Assembly: GCA_009663005.1 (NCBI GenBank)
Contig: CM018901.1
Location: 15,914,502 to 15,931,545, forward strand
Direction of reading: 5' to 3'
DNA from: Actinidia chinensis
Lineage: Eukaryota > Streptophyta > Magnoliopsida > Ericales > Actinidiaceae
DNA: 17,044 bases
The translations under genes were made by a program, and so were the position numbers. Shown piece by piece: positions 1-8,035 of this stretch (position 1 is its first letter; each line of letters begins with the position of its first letter). Below the pieces are notes generated by a model. It did no database searches, had not been told where the DNA came from, and saw nothing but the letters and a program-made list of their open reading frames with translations.

Positions 1-149
1 ACAAAACAAAAACAGCCCCACCAACCAGCAACCTTTGTCACTACCAAACACAGCAACTATCACAATCACCATCATCCGCAACCTTCGTCACTGGGTTGAC
101 AAGCAGCCAAGAATATAGTTAGAAGATGAATAGTTATAAATGAAAGAAA

Positions 150-555
150 GCAGAAGGGAGATGATCAGACAAGCCTAAAGCTTGCCGCTTTCATCCTCGT
201 CAATTGTAACAGAGGCAGCATTCAAATCCACCACAAGATTTTGACATTCACATACCATAACTATGATGATATTGACAACTCCAATTAGGATACACGGAAG
301 TAATACAAACTTGAGGACAATAATGTGAATGGCAACAAGCATGAGATGCGTTGCACCTCAAGCAGTAACTTCAACTTGTTTAGTGTAGATATTGTACAGA
401 TTTTGACTTCACCAACCATTGTGATGAGACACCCAAAACATCTTTGTTGGAAAAAATAGAAATTTCCTTCAACTTGCCTTACCCTGTCCTTGAGAAGGGA
501 AGTAGGAGTACATCCTTCGGATTTAAATAAACACCCATAGGTTCTGAATAGGGAC
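150..555 (-). pseudogene. NOT1: NOT1 copy 1, exon block f (LFKNLGV...LGLSDQLPSA)
   Basis: The exon begins after CACTTTTCAG at 556-565 on the minus strand. It carries remnants of LFKNLGV, an in-frame TPTSLLKDRVRQVEGN, then GEVK and ISTLN, followed after shifts by LPLEVA and finally, around 150-220, the conserved EDEKLAALGLSDQLPSA region. The preceding block e (666 to about 790) holds TMGILGLLAEI and a broken MNLKFDIE before a GTATC donor. Beyond about 150 the resemblance to NOT1 stops. Confidence 0.75.
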
Positions 556-871
556 CTGAAAAGTGCCAAAAGAATATTTAGGGGAAATATATGAGTTAGG
601 CCTGATGTGAATCCAGAGAAGCACCATAAGCATGAAGATCACCACCAATGTACATTAAAAGATACCTCAATATCAAAACTTAAGGTTCATCTTCAAATTT
701 GCATTGCATAATCTCAGCAAGTAATCCAAGAATACCCATGGTCAAAGGATTAGGGAGGTTGATATGCTTGAATGCTTTGGCATTAGTTCCAATATCTCTA
801 GCCAATAATAAGTGACAAAACACGCTACCAAATGCGTTAGAGCATTAATATGAATTCTAGTATTATGATAC

Positions 872-921
872 CTTGGAGGGAATTGGTATAACTGCAATCA
901 TAAAGGCCCTTTCTCATATGC
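872..921 (-). pseudogene. NOT1: NOT1 copy 1, exon block d (AYEKGLMIAVIPFTSK)
   Basis: A short exon with both splice sites still visible: TTTACAG before GCATATGAG at 921, and AAG/GTATCATAA at 872. It reads AYEKG, then one extra C shifts the frame, and the remainder LMIAVIP...SK is in the next frame. The equivalent short exon in copy 2 is at 12326-12376. This is the last block shared by the two copies. Confidence 0.8.
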
Positions 922-1051
922 CTGTAAACACAATGATGGACCAAGAAAGGTTAATAAGCAGGTCAGAAAAGGCATTAAAGAACAACCAAGCAAATCCTAG
1001 TTTAGAAAGATTAAACCCAGGTAAGAGAAGATGCAATAACAAAGAATTATC

Positions 1052-1210
1052 CTCTGATGATCAAAGATTTGGGATCAAATATCAGGTCCCTCAAAACTTG
1101 ATTTGTTCTATCCACAATTGTTGCTTTCCAATATGCCAACTTCCTAGAATCGTTAGCAAAGATTCCGCTCTTCGAACTTGATTTATAAGCTCCGATCCCA
1201 AAAAAAAGAC
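1052..1210 (-). pseudogene. NOT1: NOT1 copy 1, exon block c (LIKSSSEE...DPKSLII)
   Basis: On the minus strand the block follows a TTTCTCAG acceptor at 1211 and encodes, with shifts, GSELIKSSSEE, LGSWLGK, NQVLR and FDPKSLII. The original donor appears damaged: GAGG is followed by ATAATT where GTAATT would be expected. Several single-base losses and gains disrupt the reading frame. Confidence 0.75.
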
Positions 1211-1359
1211 CTGAGAAATGTGAAAACACACGGGACTCTAAATATATTTTCATTAATAAACTCGAACTTTATAGAAGTATGAAAACAAAAGTTATATGCG
1301 ATAAACCTTGAATCTAGTTAAGTGGCTCTTGTACAATCTATTTTTGGGTTTTTTTTTTT

Positions 1360-1435
1360 TTCAAAAGGCTTCGAAGTTAACTTGTCAAGGAATTTTAAGT
1401 ACAGGTCATGAAAATCAGTACTCAATACTTGCTTT
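1360..1435 (-). pseudogene. NOT1: NOT1 copy 1, exon block b (ASIEPNFHDLYLKFLDKV region)
   Basis: The minus strand gives KASIEY, then a shift, and in the next frame FHDLYLKFLDK, then a shifted continuation that would read NSKAL in the intact family. The intron on its 5' side holds about 580 bp here. The next exon expected in NOT1 (NKEIVQATYENCK) is not recognisable between this block and 1210, so either it is lost or I cannot see it. Confidence 0.7.
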
Positions 1436-2015
1436 GTCAAGACGTTCAATGATGAAACTGGATTGACACATTGAAACTAATGTAAAAGACATCCAGGAGG
1501 CGAGAGTGCCAAAAACAGGGTTGTAAAGGAAAATACTAAAATAAGACAAATATACTACTAAGCATTGAATAGTTACATTGACATGCAAAAAGCACATTTA
1601 TAATAGGAAAAAGCTATGTAAAAAATAATGTAGGTGTCTGAGACATCATATATAGGAGGCCCAATGGTCAAACCCAAATGGCATGACAAGAACTCTAATA
1701 TCCATACGATGAATCACAATATCCGGGGAAAAAAAACTATACTACTATAACCCCTGCAACACTTGTAAATATTCAAACTCAGAGCATCGAGACGGAAAAA
1801 ACACAAATAATGGTGCTCTTTCAATCACCGACTACATTGGCTCAAACCATAAGAAGTGGTTTTTTTTCTTTCTTTCTTCCCATCATCCACTTACGTAAAA
1901 GGAAAGGCTCGAAATCAGACTCCCCAAACATAGACTAGCTCCATTACTCAAAAAAATGATGGCGTTAGAATTCTATATACCAGATATACATTACAATGGG
2001 TACTCATCTTAACCA

Positions 2016-2156
2016 CCTTTTCATTACCATGGTACTTAACCCAACCATGGATTACAGCTTCTTTCAAATTTCATAAAAATCTTTTGCTTTAGTTTCAAAT
2101 TTGCCACAGTCATATAACAATAAAGAATCCTTGTCCTGCATCTCTGATGTGGATTC
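2016..2156 (-). pseudogene. NOT1: NOT1 copy 1, exon block a (EIQDKI...VMKR region)
   Basis: Read on the minus strand after an acceptor-like CTGCAG at 2157-2162. It translates as ESTSEMQDK, then a scrambled stretch, then FETKAKDFYEI followed by TGA, and ends VMKR just before a GTGG in place of a normal donor. In plant NOT1 this exon runs through QDKISFIVNN, AKEFYEILKE and YYPWFAQYMVMKR. The block contains two in-frame stops and local frame shifts. The corresponding block in copy 2 (13953-14095) keeps the ancestral sequence better, which supports the alignment. Confidence 0.75.
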
Positions 2157-2164
2157 CTGCAGAA

Positions 2165-3864
2165 AGATTGTGGAATAAATATCAAAGATTAGTAAGCACA
2201 ATTCCTGATGGAGGAATAATGCCACAAAGATAATTCCAAAGTCACGTCAAAAACACTTAAACATAAGATCTCAAACTGTTGCTCCTAAAATTCTTCACAA
2301 TATCATGATAGAGGTAAATCGTTGTTTAAACTTGTTTACAACGTAACAAATTGCGTCACATTATTTCTTGCAATCAGTTTCCCACAATTTAACCAGTTCA
2401 ACATGGGTGCAAAGAAAACTCATACATCAGAACTATACCATATAATGGCATGATGACATCATCAAATCGTACAAGTAATGGGTATAAAAGAAAATAATAA
2501 ATTAGTACAAGTAAACTGAAAATCAACCCAATCCTAACTGAAAATACCAGATAACCCCCTGGGCCTACCTTCTGACAGGTCAATGTTAATTTGAAGCGAA
2601 AATGACTTCAAGAAACAATTAGCATATATATTTACAAAAATGACATCATAATCTTTTCTTAATGAACAGAATAATACCAAAACATTTAATGTTGGTCTTA
2701 AAACATTGTCCTTTCCCAACAGTTAAAGATAATAACCTGCAATGCTGAATATAGATAGTTCCCGACGAAAGGACTACCAAATGAAATGCAAGAGATTATG
2801 TTTGAATCCAAGATATAGTATATCCCCACACATTTTAGAATGGGAAAACCCTGCGCAACTTTGAAGTGGCCAATGGTTATAGAGGATTATAATCAGAGCT
2901 TCAAAAGTGACCACGGAAGTTCTGGCAATCATGGGTCACTTAAACATAATCATATAGGCACATAAAGTTCAAACACAAAAGTCGAAGAAGTTAACCAATG
3001 AAATCGGGCATGGTATAAGAGATTCCATCTCACATGCACAAGATAACCAGAACTTTTTCTTATAATCACTAATGAGCCTCTTCTTATTCAAACATAGTGA
3101 AGATTAAAGGATCCGAGTCTAATTTTTGGGTACTGGAGTTGGGACATCCCCATAACCTTAACCTTGGCAGGATCCAGTATTTCCTCAACAGCTCTGCATA
3201 CTTGAAAGTGAGAGTATCAGATGTACATTATTTGAGTAAAATTATCTGTAGATAAATTTTACACATTCAAAGCAGCATGCATGTATCGCACAGAAGTCTA
3301 TAAGGATCCGTAACCAGTCTTAAGACGCTGCGACCCTGCCGCTATCTGTGAGAAGGGAGCCTTACTTCATATAGCAGTCTTCATTTCTGTTATAAAGATG
3401 GTCCAATTTACTTTCTACTAATTGCTTTTGGAACATCAGACAAACTACTTACCGGTACCAGAACATATCACAGGAAGTAAACACAAATCACACAAAGCAA
3501 ACGGAAGAGCAAGATAAATAAACAGACATTAATTGGTAATTGGACTGCGTTTCTTAATTAGATTGAAAAAGAAGACGATCAGAGATGATGAAAAACCAAA
3601 ACGTCACATAAACCAAGTGAGAATCCAGAACCCATCCCCAAGAGGGACAATATAAAGAAGACACAATAATTGAATCTGAAAAATATATATATATAATAAT
3701 ATATTAGAGATGAGAGAGAGAGAGAGAGAGAGAGAAAGAACTTGAGGGCCTAAGGCAGTGGTAGCAACAGAGAAAAAGAATGAGGGAAGATGGTCCTAAT
3801 CGAGTCAGAAAAAGAGACATAAACTGTGATAGAGAGATACTATACCCCCTTGAGGGCCTGAGCA
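2165..3864. other. Segment upstream of NOT1 copy 1, no recognised gene
   Basis: About 1.7 kb homologous to 15345-17040 without a gene I can name. Minus-strand AAG/GTAGG at 2571-2577, kept in copy 2 as AAG/GTAGG, suggests a former exon end. Around 3150-3200 the minus strand of copy 1 reads EEILDPAKVKVMG without a stop, but copy 2 has shifts there and I do not recognise the family. Near 3712-3860 the minus strand is CT-rich, like a plant 5' leader followed by an intron. No NOT1 exon was identified here. Confidence 0.4.
3683..3735. repeat. AT-rich run and (GA)n microsatellite
   Basis: An (AT)n tract at about 3683-3695 is followed by AT-rich sequence and a GA run at 3712-3735. On the minus strand this is a CT run of a kind common in plant 5' leaders. 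The homologous part of copy 2 near 16890-16905 has only a short GGAGAGGAGAAGG stretch, so the GA run has expanded in copy 1 or contracted in copy 2. Confidence 0.9.
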
Positions 3865-3993
3865 AAAGTGTCCCAAAACAACAAGCAAAAAAGATAAAAG
3901 TCTAAGAATTCAGTTAAAGCCTAAAGCAAGAGCTAAAACAAGTGAAACTAAAAAAAACACAAAAATTTTGAACAGTAGATGGCCAACATAAAC

Positions 3994-5359
3994 CTATGTT
4001 AAACTAATGCTAACAATTATTTGATTTGCTTCCCTTCGTTCTATTAGGGGTGTCCAAAAAAATAGAAATCCGGTGACGGAACGAACCGAAACCATGCCTT
4101 GTGGATGGGTGCTATGTTAATGTTAGGTTCTGGTTTTTAAAAATAAGAACCCAGGTAAATTGGTTAGTTACGATTTATGTTTTCAAAACCGTGGTTCGAC
4201 ACCGAACCGGAAACCGGATTATATATATATATATATTACACACATATATGCATATAGATATATGATCCAGCAACATACACGTAGACATATTTATATATTA
4301 ATACACAAAAACATATATGCAAGTATACAACACATACGCGTATACATATTTATCTAGAATCTAACACCAACGCCGTATTCACACCTACGAGTGTATACTT
4401 TGGCTTTCTCCCAACAAAAAATTAGTTTTTTACTTCCCATGAAGATTAGGATTACTCCATTCCCCTTCATCAAAAACCCTTTCACCTTCTTGGTCTATCA
4501 TCATTTCTCAGTTAATGTTTTTATTATCCATTATGAATCTTTTTCAGTTCTTCGTTTATTCCTTTTTGTTGTTCCTCCATTATGAATTCTAAACTTTATG
4601 AGTTGTAATTACTATATTAGAGGTTGGTTGATATATAGCTTCACGAGTCAATATATGAACTAGTTGTACAAATGTTTGGTTCAGAACTGAAGCCTTCTGA
4701 AGTTATGGATTATTTTAATAATACAAACTTTGTTGTAATTTTATATTTTATAAAAAATTATTAAATATTAATTGGAGTGAACCGAAACCGAGCCGGAACC
4801 AAACCGATAGACGATTGGTTTTGCTTTGGTGTATTATACTTGTAATGGGTAGCTGCCGGTCTCATTTTTCAAAACCGCTTAAACATGGAGTGGTACTAAA
4901 TTCTTATGGAACCGGACCCATCCAGACCAGGGACACCCCTAGTTTCTATATCATATAATCCTTCATCCAGCTTAATTGTTTTAATCCTATTCATGACTGC
5001 CCATTTCTGTACTTCCAGTTCCAACTATGCTGCTAGGCTCAAAATTTTCCTCCGCAACACTTCTCTTCAGTAGCTGCAACTTCCTCTGCAGTATTTATTC
5101 CTTCCACTACAGCAGCTTCCTCTGTAACAGCGGTAGCCACACATGCGACAAATGAATGCTTCTTCATCATGGAAGCATGTTTCTTCCCAGCCATACGATA
5201 TGCGAAACCAATTCACCATTACAGACCACATTACAATTGTGTCACCAACTTACTACTTCTGCTGCTGCCCCGCCTTCCATAATTTTTCGTCTTTTGCCTC
5301 CAAATCCTCCATAGACGCTTTGCCTTCTTTCCAGCAGCTTTCCCCTTATCAGGATTTTC
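3994..5359 (-). pseudogene. C2H2 zinc-finger gene fragment, left arm of inverted repeat
   Basis: Read on the minus strand from about 5382, this arm encodes NPVIRPLENPDKGKAAGKKA and, after a shift, MEDLEAK, KIMEGGAAAEVV, CNVVCNGE, MAGKKHASMMKKH and EEVAATEEK. The order matches plant U1-like C2H2 zinc-finger proteins, where C-x2-C-x12-H-x5-H binds nucleic acid. The first cysteine of the finger is lost and there are several frame shifts, so the fragment is not functional as protein. The arm is split by a hAT-like element at 4045-4941; its distal end continues at 3994-4044, matching the end of the right arm. Confidence 0.8.
4045..4941. mobile_element. Non-autonomous hAT-like element with 11-bp TIRs
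   Basis: The ends are TAGGGGTGTCC (4045-4055) and its perfect complement GGACACCCCTA (4931-4941). Flanking 8-mers CGTTCTAT (4037-4044) and GTTTCTAT (4942-4949) agree at six of eight positions, the size expected for a hAT target duplication. The mirror arm shows the uninterrupted site at about 5813-5825. Subterminal regions are full of CCGAAC/CCGAAAC motifs, and the middle is AT-rich, with a (TA)n tract at 4218-4237 and a loosely repeated unit of about 60-65 bp at 4242-4357. There is no transposase; short reading frames inside look accidental. Confidence 0.85.
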
Positions 5360-5384
5360 CAGCGGCCTAATCACCGGATTAACC

Positions 5385-5875
5385 GAAAATCCTGATAAGG
5401 GGAAAGCTGGAAAGAAGGCAGAAGCGTCTATGGAGGATTTGGAGGCAAAAAGACGAAAAATTATGGAAGGCGGGGCAGCAGCGGAAGTCGTCAAGTTGTG
5501 CACAGTTTGTAATGTGGTCTGTAATGGCGAATGGTTTAGCATATTCATACGGCCTGGGAAGAAAGAAGAAAGAAGGACATGCTCCATGATTGAAGAAGCA
5601 TGCCAGTTGGCGCAGGTGTGACTACCGCTGTTACAGAGGAAGCTGCTGCAGTGGAAGGAATAAATACTGCAGAGGAAGTTGTTGCAGCTAATGAAGAGAA
5701 AGTTGCTTTGTAGAGAAGATTGAGGCTAGCAGCATAGTTGTAACTAGAAGTACAGGAATGGGCAGTATGAAGAGGATTAAAAAAAGGCCAAGTTGAATGA
5801 AGGATTAGATGATATAGAGACGAAGGGAAGCAAGATCAAAGGATTGTTGAGCAATTAGGTAAAATATGTTAAATA
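5385..5875 (+). pseudogene. C2H2 zinc-finger gene fragment, right arm of inverted repeat
   Basis: The plus strand reads ENPDKGKAGKKAEASMEDLE, then KRRKIMEGGAAAEVVKLC, TVCNVVCNGEW, after which the frame shifts and GKK, EEACQLAQV, TAVTEEAAAVEGINTAEEV follow in other frames. Both finger cysteines (CTVC) are kept here, but the first histidine region is garbled. It is the mirror image of 3994-5359. Near the centre the arms differ only by three small indels over about 80 nt; further out they differ more. No transposon interrupts this arm. Confidence 0.8.
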
Positions 5876-5925
5876 GATGCAATAAAGATATTTTGAACAG
5901 GATGCAATAAAAATATTTTGAACAG
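5876..5925. repeat. 25-bp tandem duplication
   Basis: Two adjacent copies of GATGCAATAAAGATATTTTG plus AACAG lie at 5876-5900 and 5901-5925, differing at one base (G/A). The end of the second copy, ATTTTGAACAGTAG (5915-5928), also occurs in the same orientation at 3965-3978, on the other side of the inverted repeat. Confidence 0.9.
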
Positions 5926-5930
5926 TAGCT

Positions 5931-6131
5931 GCAGATGTCCTTAAGGGTTACTTGGCAGTTTATGTTGGACAGGCACAGAAGAAGAGATTTTTAATTCCAA
6001 TATCATATTTGAACCAACCGTCGTTTTAAGACTTTATTTATAAGGCTGAAGAGAATTTCGGGTTCAGTCATCCTATGGACGGTCTCACATGTCCTTGCAG
6101 AGAAGACACGTTCTTAAATCTTACTTCTTAG
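5931..6131 (+). pseudogene. SAUR auxin-responsive protein fragment with one internal stop
   Basis: SAURs are small, intronless plant proteins that promote acid growth by inhibiting PP2C.D phosphatases. A 67-codon frame encodes nearly the whole conserved SAUR domain: [27 protein letters not shown], then TAA at 6027-6029, then [20 protein letters not shown] and [13 protein letters not shown] before TAG at 6129-6131. The family normally has Gln at the stop, so a single CAA-to-TAA transition explains it. No indel is present, unlike other fragments here. The usual variable N-terminus of about 25-30 residues with its ATG is missing: a TGA lies four codons upstream, inside the 25-bp repeat boundary. 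Not functional as read. Confidence 0.9.
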
Positions 6132-7022
6132 ATGAACGGATTATGAGAGTAAAAAGACCGTCACAAATAATTTTGTACATTTTGCTTAGTTTTTTTCCTA
6201 TACAAATATTTCGGGGAGGGAAGAAGAAAAAAAAAGAAGCCTTCCAGTATGAGAAAAGCAATAAAGTTTCTTGCATTTTCTATGCGAATTGGCTTATTTA
6301 CTTCTTCTTTATTGCTTTTATTTTTGAAAAGTTTATTGTTGTTCATTGCAGTTAAGAACGCATCCTGGGCGATTCACATCTGAAGGGGACAACTTTTCCA
6401 CCCCCCAACCAATTTTTGATGATAACTATTTTCTTTTATTGAACATTCTTCCAAATTTTCTTTATGGACTGATTGAATTAGGATGTGGAAAAGTTATCAA
6501 ACAACTTATAAAAGTTTAAGACGTATACATGCTGATTAGAGTTCAATAATAATGTCTACCCAAAATTTTACCTAAATCAATTCCAAGAATTTGAAATTTA
6601 TGGACAAGATGTATTGGGAGTGTGAACCATATTACCACTAGCTTGAAACTGCACAATACACCTCACTTTTTAGGTAAAATTCAAAGTAAATAATTAGAGT
6701 AGCATTAGGGTTAGCCATTAGAAAAGTATTTGTCCCATATTTTCATGCAAAAACGGGTATGGTTGGACTGCGGTAATTTATTTTAGAGCAAAACACTAAA
6801 TAGTGTTACTCTTTCAGCCTCAATTTATTTGGGCATTGTTTATATTTTGGGATGACACAAAATGATTGTCCATTTTAAAAACCAAAGCATAAAACTGGTT
6901 AGTTTTCTTAAACTATCCCATACAAATGGTCATAAAAATTATAAAAATGGAGAATATAGGCAATGTTTGAAATCAGTCTTTTGATTTAATTTTGAAACTG
7001 CATCATTACGTGCATATTTCCT
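6132..7022. other. AT-rich intergenic stretch, nothing recognised
   Basis: Runs of A and T, including a purine-rich A/G tract near 6215-6240, and short accidental frames. I see no gene, RNA structure or transposon end I can support. Confidence 0.5.
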
Positions 7023-7093
7023 TCAAAAGTTAAAAAAAATCTTGGAATAAACATAACAGGATGAAGGTAGTAGTAATTGACAGAACCCTAACA

Positions 7094-7249
7094 CATTTTT
7101 GTACAGAGTGATCAAGGAAAAGCCCTGTACGGAAATGATCCCATGGGGCATGGGCACATCTTGCTTATTAAGATATTCTTCCAGCCACTCCATTGAGTCA
7201 AGATCAAGATGATTGGTAGGTTCATCCAGTAGTAACAAGTCTGGGAGTC
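7094..7249 (-). pseudogene. ABCF-type ATPase exon fragment (Walker B / H-loop region)
   Basis: The minus strand encodes [20 protein letters not shown], then [27 protein letters not shown] is the Walker B/D-loop signature of ABC-F proteins (GCN20-like, soluble ABC ATPases acting on ribosomes), and the WLE-YL--QDVPM continuation fits the first nucleotide-binding domain of plant ABCF5-like members. After VPM indels break the frame; the remnants match IISHDRAFLDQLCTKI shifted. It starts straight after CTGCAG at 7250-7255, a plausible acceptor, although the upstream tract is A-rich and not pyrimidine-rich. No Walker A or signature motif is nearby, so this is a single exon detached from its gene. 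Confidence 0.85.
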
Positions 7250-7254
7250 CTGCA

Positions 7255-7587
7255 GATTTTTTTTTTGATCACGTTCCAACCTTAGTTGCAGGAATCTTGC
7301 AAAGTGGTGGCGAATCTCCCTGAGAACCGCGAATCGGCGCTTCTTCTCGGAAAGCTCGTCGGAAAATCGCCCCAAATCCGTCGGAAACGCGCTCCCAACA
7401 TCAATCCCCGACGGGGGCTATGGCCTGTGCGAGATATGCTTGGAAACTGACCTGACGAGGCTCGATTTCGACACCGATGAGGGTCGATTCTGATTCGAAC
7501 GCTTCTCTTGCTCTGTGGACCCTCAAGGCAGCCGGTGGCTCCGATAGGCCCGGGTGGTGCGACGGTGGGAGGTAAGCAATTCACCAT
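7255..7587 (-). pseudogene. Unrecognised GC-richer leader/first-exon-like segment
   Basis: On the minus strand ATG at 7587 (context GCCGACCATGG) opens a 101-codon frame, but two other frames also stay largely open and look more protein-like: one around STEQEKRSNQNRPSSVSKSS, and further on GRFSDELSEKKRRFAVLREI. That suggests a coding segment with a stop or shifts. Base composition is clearly richer in G and C than the surroundings. Upstream of the ATG (7588-7660) the strand has a pyrimidine-rich leader (CTCTCCTCTCTCTTCTTCC). It runs into the ABCF exon but does not resemble an ABCF N-terminus. I do not recognise the family. Confidence 0.45.
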
Positions 7588-7849
7588 GGTCGGCGGCGAG
7601 CTGAGATCGAAGGAAGAAGAGAGAGGAGAGTGTTTTATTTTAGGGCTGAGTGGGATTTTTAAATACTAATTACGCTCCAGGTCCTCATGTTAATAAGTGA
7701 TCTCCATGGACCACAAGTTTTAATTATTATAGGTTATTAAGAAAATTGAAACTGATTTAAATTGAAATTTAATTTCATTAAGTAAATAATTTATGCTCCT
7801 CTAGTTTTTATTTAATTATATATTTATATTTTTAAATTTCTTTTTTTAA

Positions 7850-8035
7850 GATTGCTACCAAAAGGCCAAAGATTTTTTTTGCTTTTTGCTTTTTGCTTAC
7901 TTTTCTTAAAACTAAACAAAAAGGCAAAAAAAATAAAAGCAAAAAAGCCAACTCTGGTTGGTTTTGCAAAAAAGGCAAAAAAAAAAAAAAAGCTCAAAAA
8001 AAGAGGGGTGCCAAACGGCGCCCAACGTATACAAG
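7850..8035. repeat. A-rich, GC-ended repeat-like tract
   Basis: Repeated AAAAGGC / GCTTTTTGC words on both strands make a partly self-complementary tract, including AAAAAGCCAAC and GTTGGTTTTGC around a short loop near 7945-7970, a 15-base A run near 7977-7991, and a sharp GC-rich end GGGGTGCCAAACGGCGCCC at about 8005-8023. The pattern resembles a decayed miniature transposon, but I could not find a matching opposite end or target duplication. Confidence 0.4.

Larger units (their letters stand above)
150..2156 (-). pseudogene. NOT1: NOT1 (CCR4-NOT scaffold) pseudogene, copy 1, central exons
   Basis: NOT1 is the large scaffold of the CCR4-NOT complex, which removes mRNA poly(A) tails. Only a central part of its roughly 2,400 residues is present, read right to left as five exon blocks with introns between: 2016-2156, about 1360-1435, 1052-1210, 872-921, about 666-790 and 150-555 (the last two adjoin one short intron). 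Readable pieces include MQDK, ETKAKDFYEI and VMKR, then NQVLR and FDPKSLII, then AYEKG, then TMGILGLLAEI, then TPTSLLKDRVRQVEGN. Introns with acceptor-like AG ends remain, so this is a DNA-level copy. Frames are broken repeatedly: an extra base after AYEKG, a shift before TMGILG, a shift near 175-220 that turns the conserved DEK-LAALGLSD stretch into a false stop, and in-frame stops in the first two blocks. The exon before 2156 is missing. Family match is confident and loss of function very likely. Confidence 0.85.
847..3864. repeat. Segmental direct repeat, copy 1
   Basis: This stretch aligns in the same orientation with 12297-17040. Matching blocks are 847-1190 with 12297-12590, 1362-1640 with 12742-13010, 1641-2150 with 13568-14090, and 2165-3864 with 15345-17040. 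Similarity continues through introns and flanking DNA, with many short indels; by eye roughly three quarters to four fifths of bases agree. Copy 1 lacks two segments present in copy 2: the insertion at 13016-13568, and about 1.25 kb at 14096-15340 that includes a NOT1 exon. Confidence 0.85.
3994..5875. repeat. Large inverted repeat (hairpin-forming), 25-nt spacer
   Basis: Left arm 3994-5359 (excluding the transposon at 4045-4941) is the reverse complement of right arm 5385-5875. Arm length is about 470-490 bp and the spacer is 5360-5384. Matching landmarks include GGATTTTC/GAAAATCC at the centre, TCTGTAACAGCGGTAG with its complement CTACCGCTGTTACAGA, and GCTTCCCTTCG at 4028-4038 with CGAAGGGAAGC at 5821-5831. 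A transcript across it would make a long, slightly mismatched hairpin. Confidence 0.9.

Noticed and set aside
175..342. A 55-codon minus-strand frame ending TIDEDESGKL and a stop, first read as a C-terminal exon
   Set aside because: Reading the other frames showed it is NOT1 block f in a shifted frame; the true continuation is the LAALGLSD region, so the stop is a frameshift product.
4160..4585. Two plus-strand frames of about 65 codons inside the hAT-like element
   Set aside because: They cover AT-repeat and low-complexity DNA and show no transposase motifs.
5231..5587. A 118-codon minus-strand frame across the hairpin centre
   Set aside because: It is open only because it crosses the palindrome: one half is the antisense of the right arm, the other the shifted left arm. 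Only NPVIRPLENPDKGKAAGKKA is real gene sequence.
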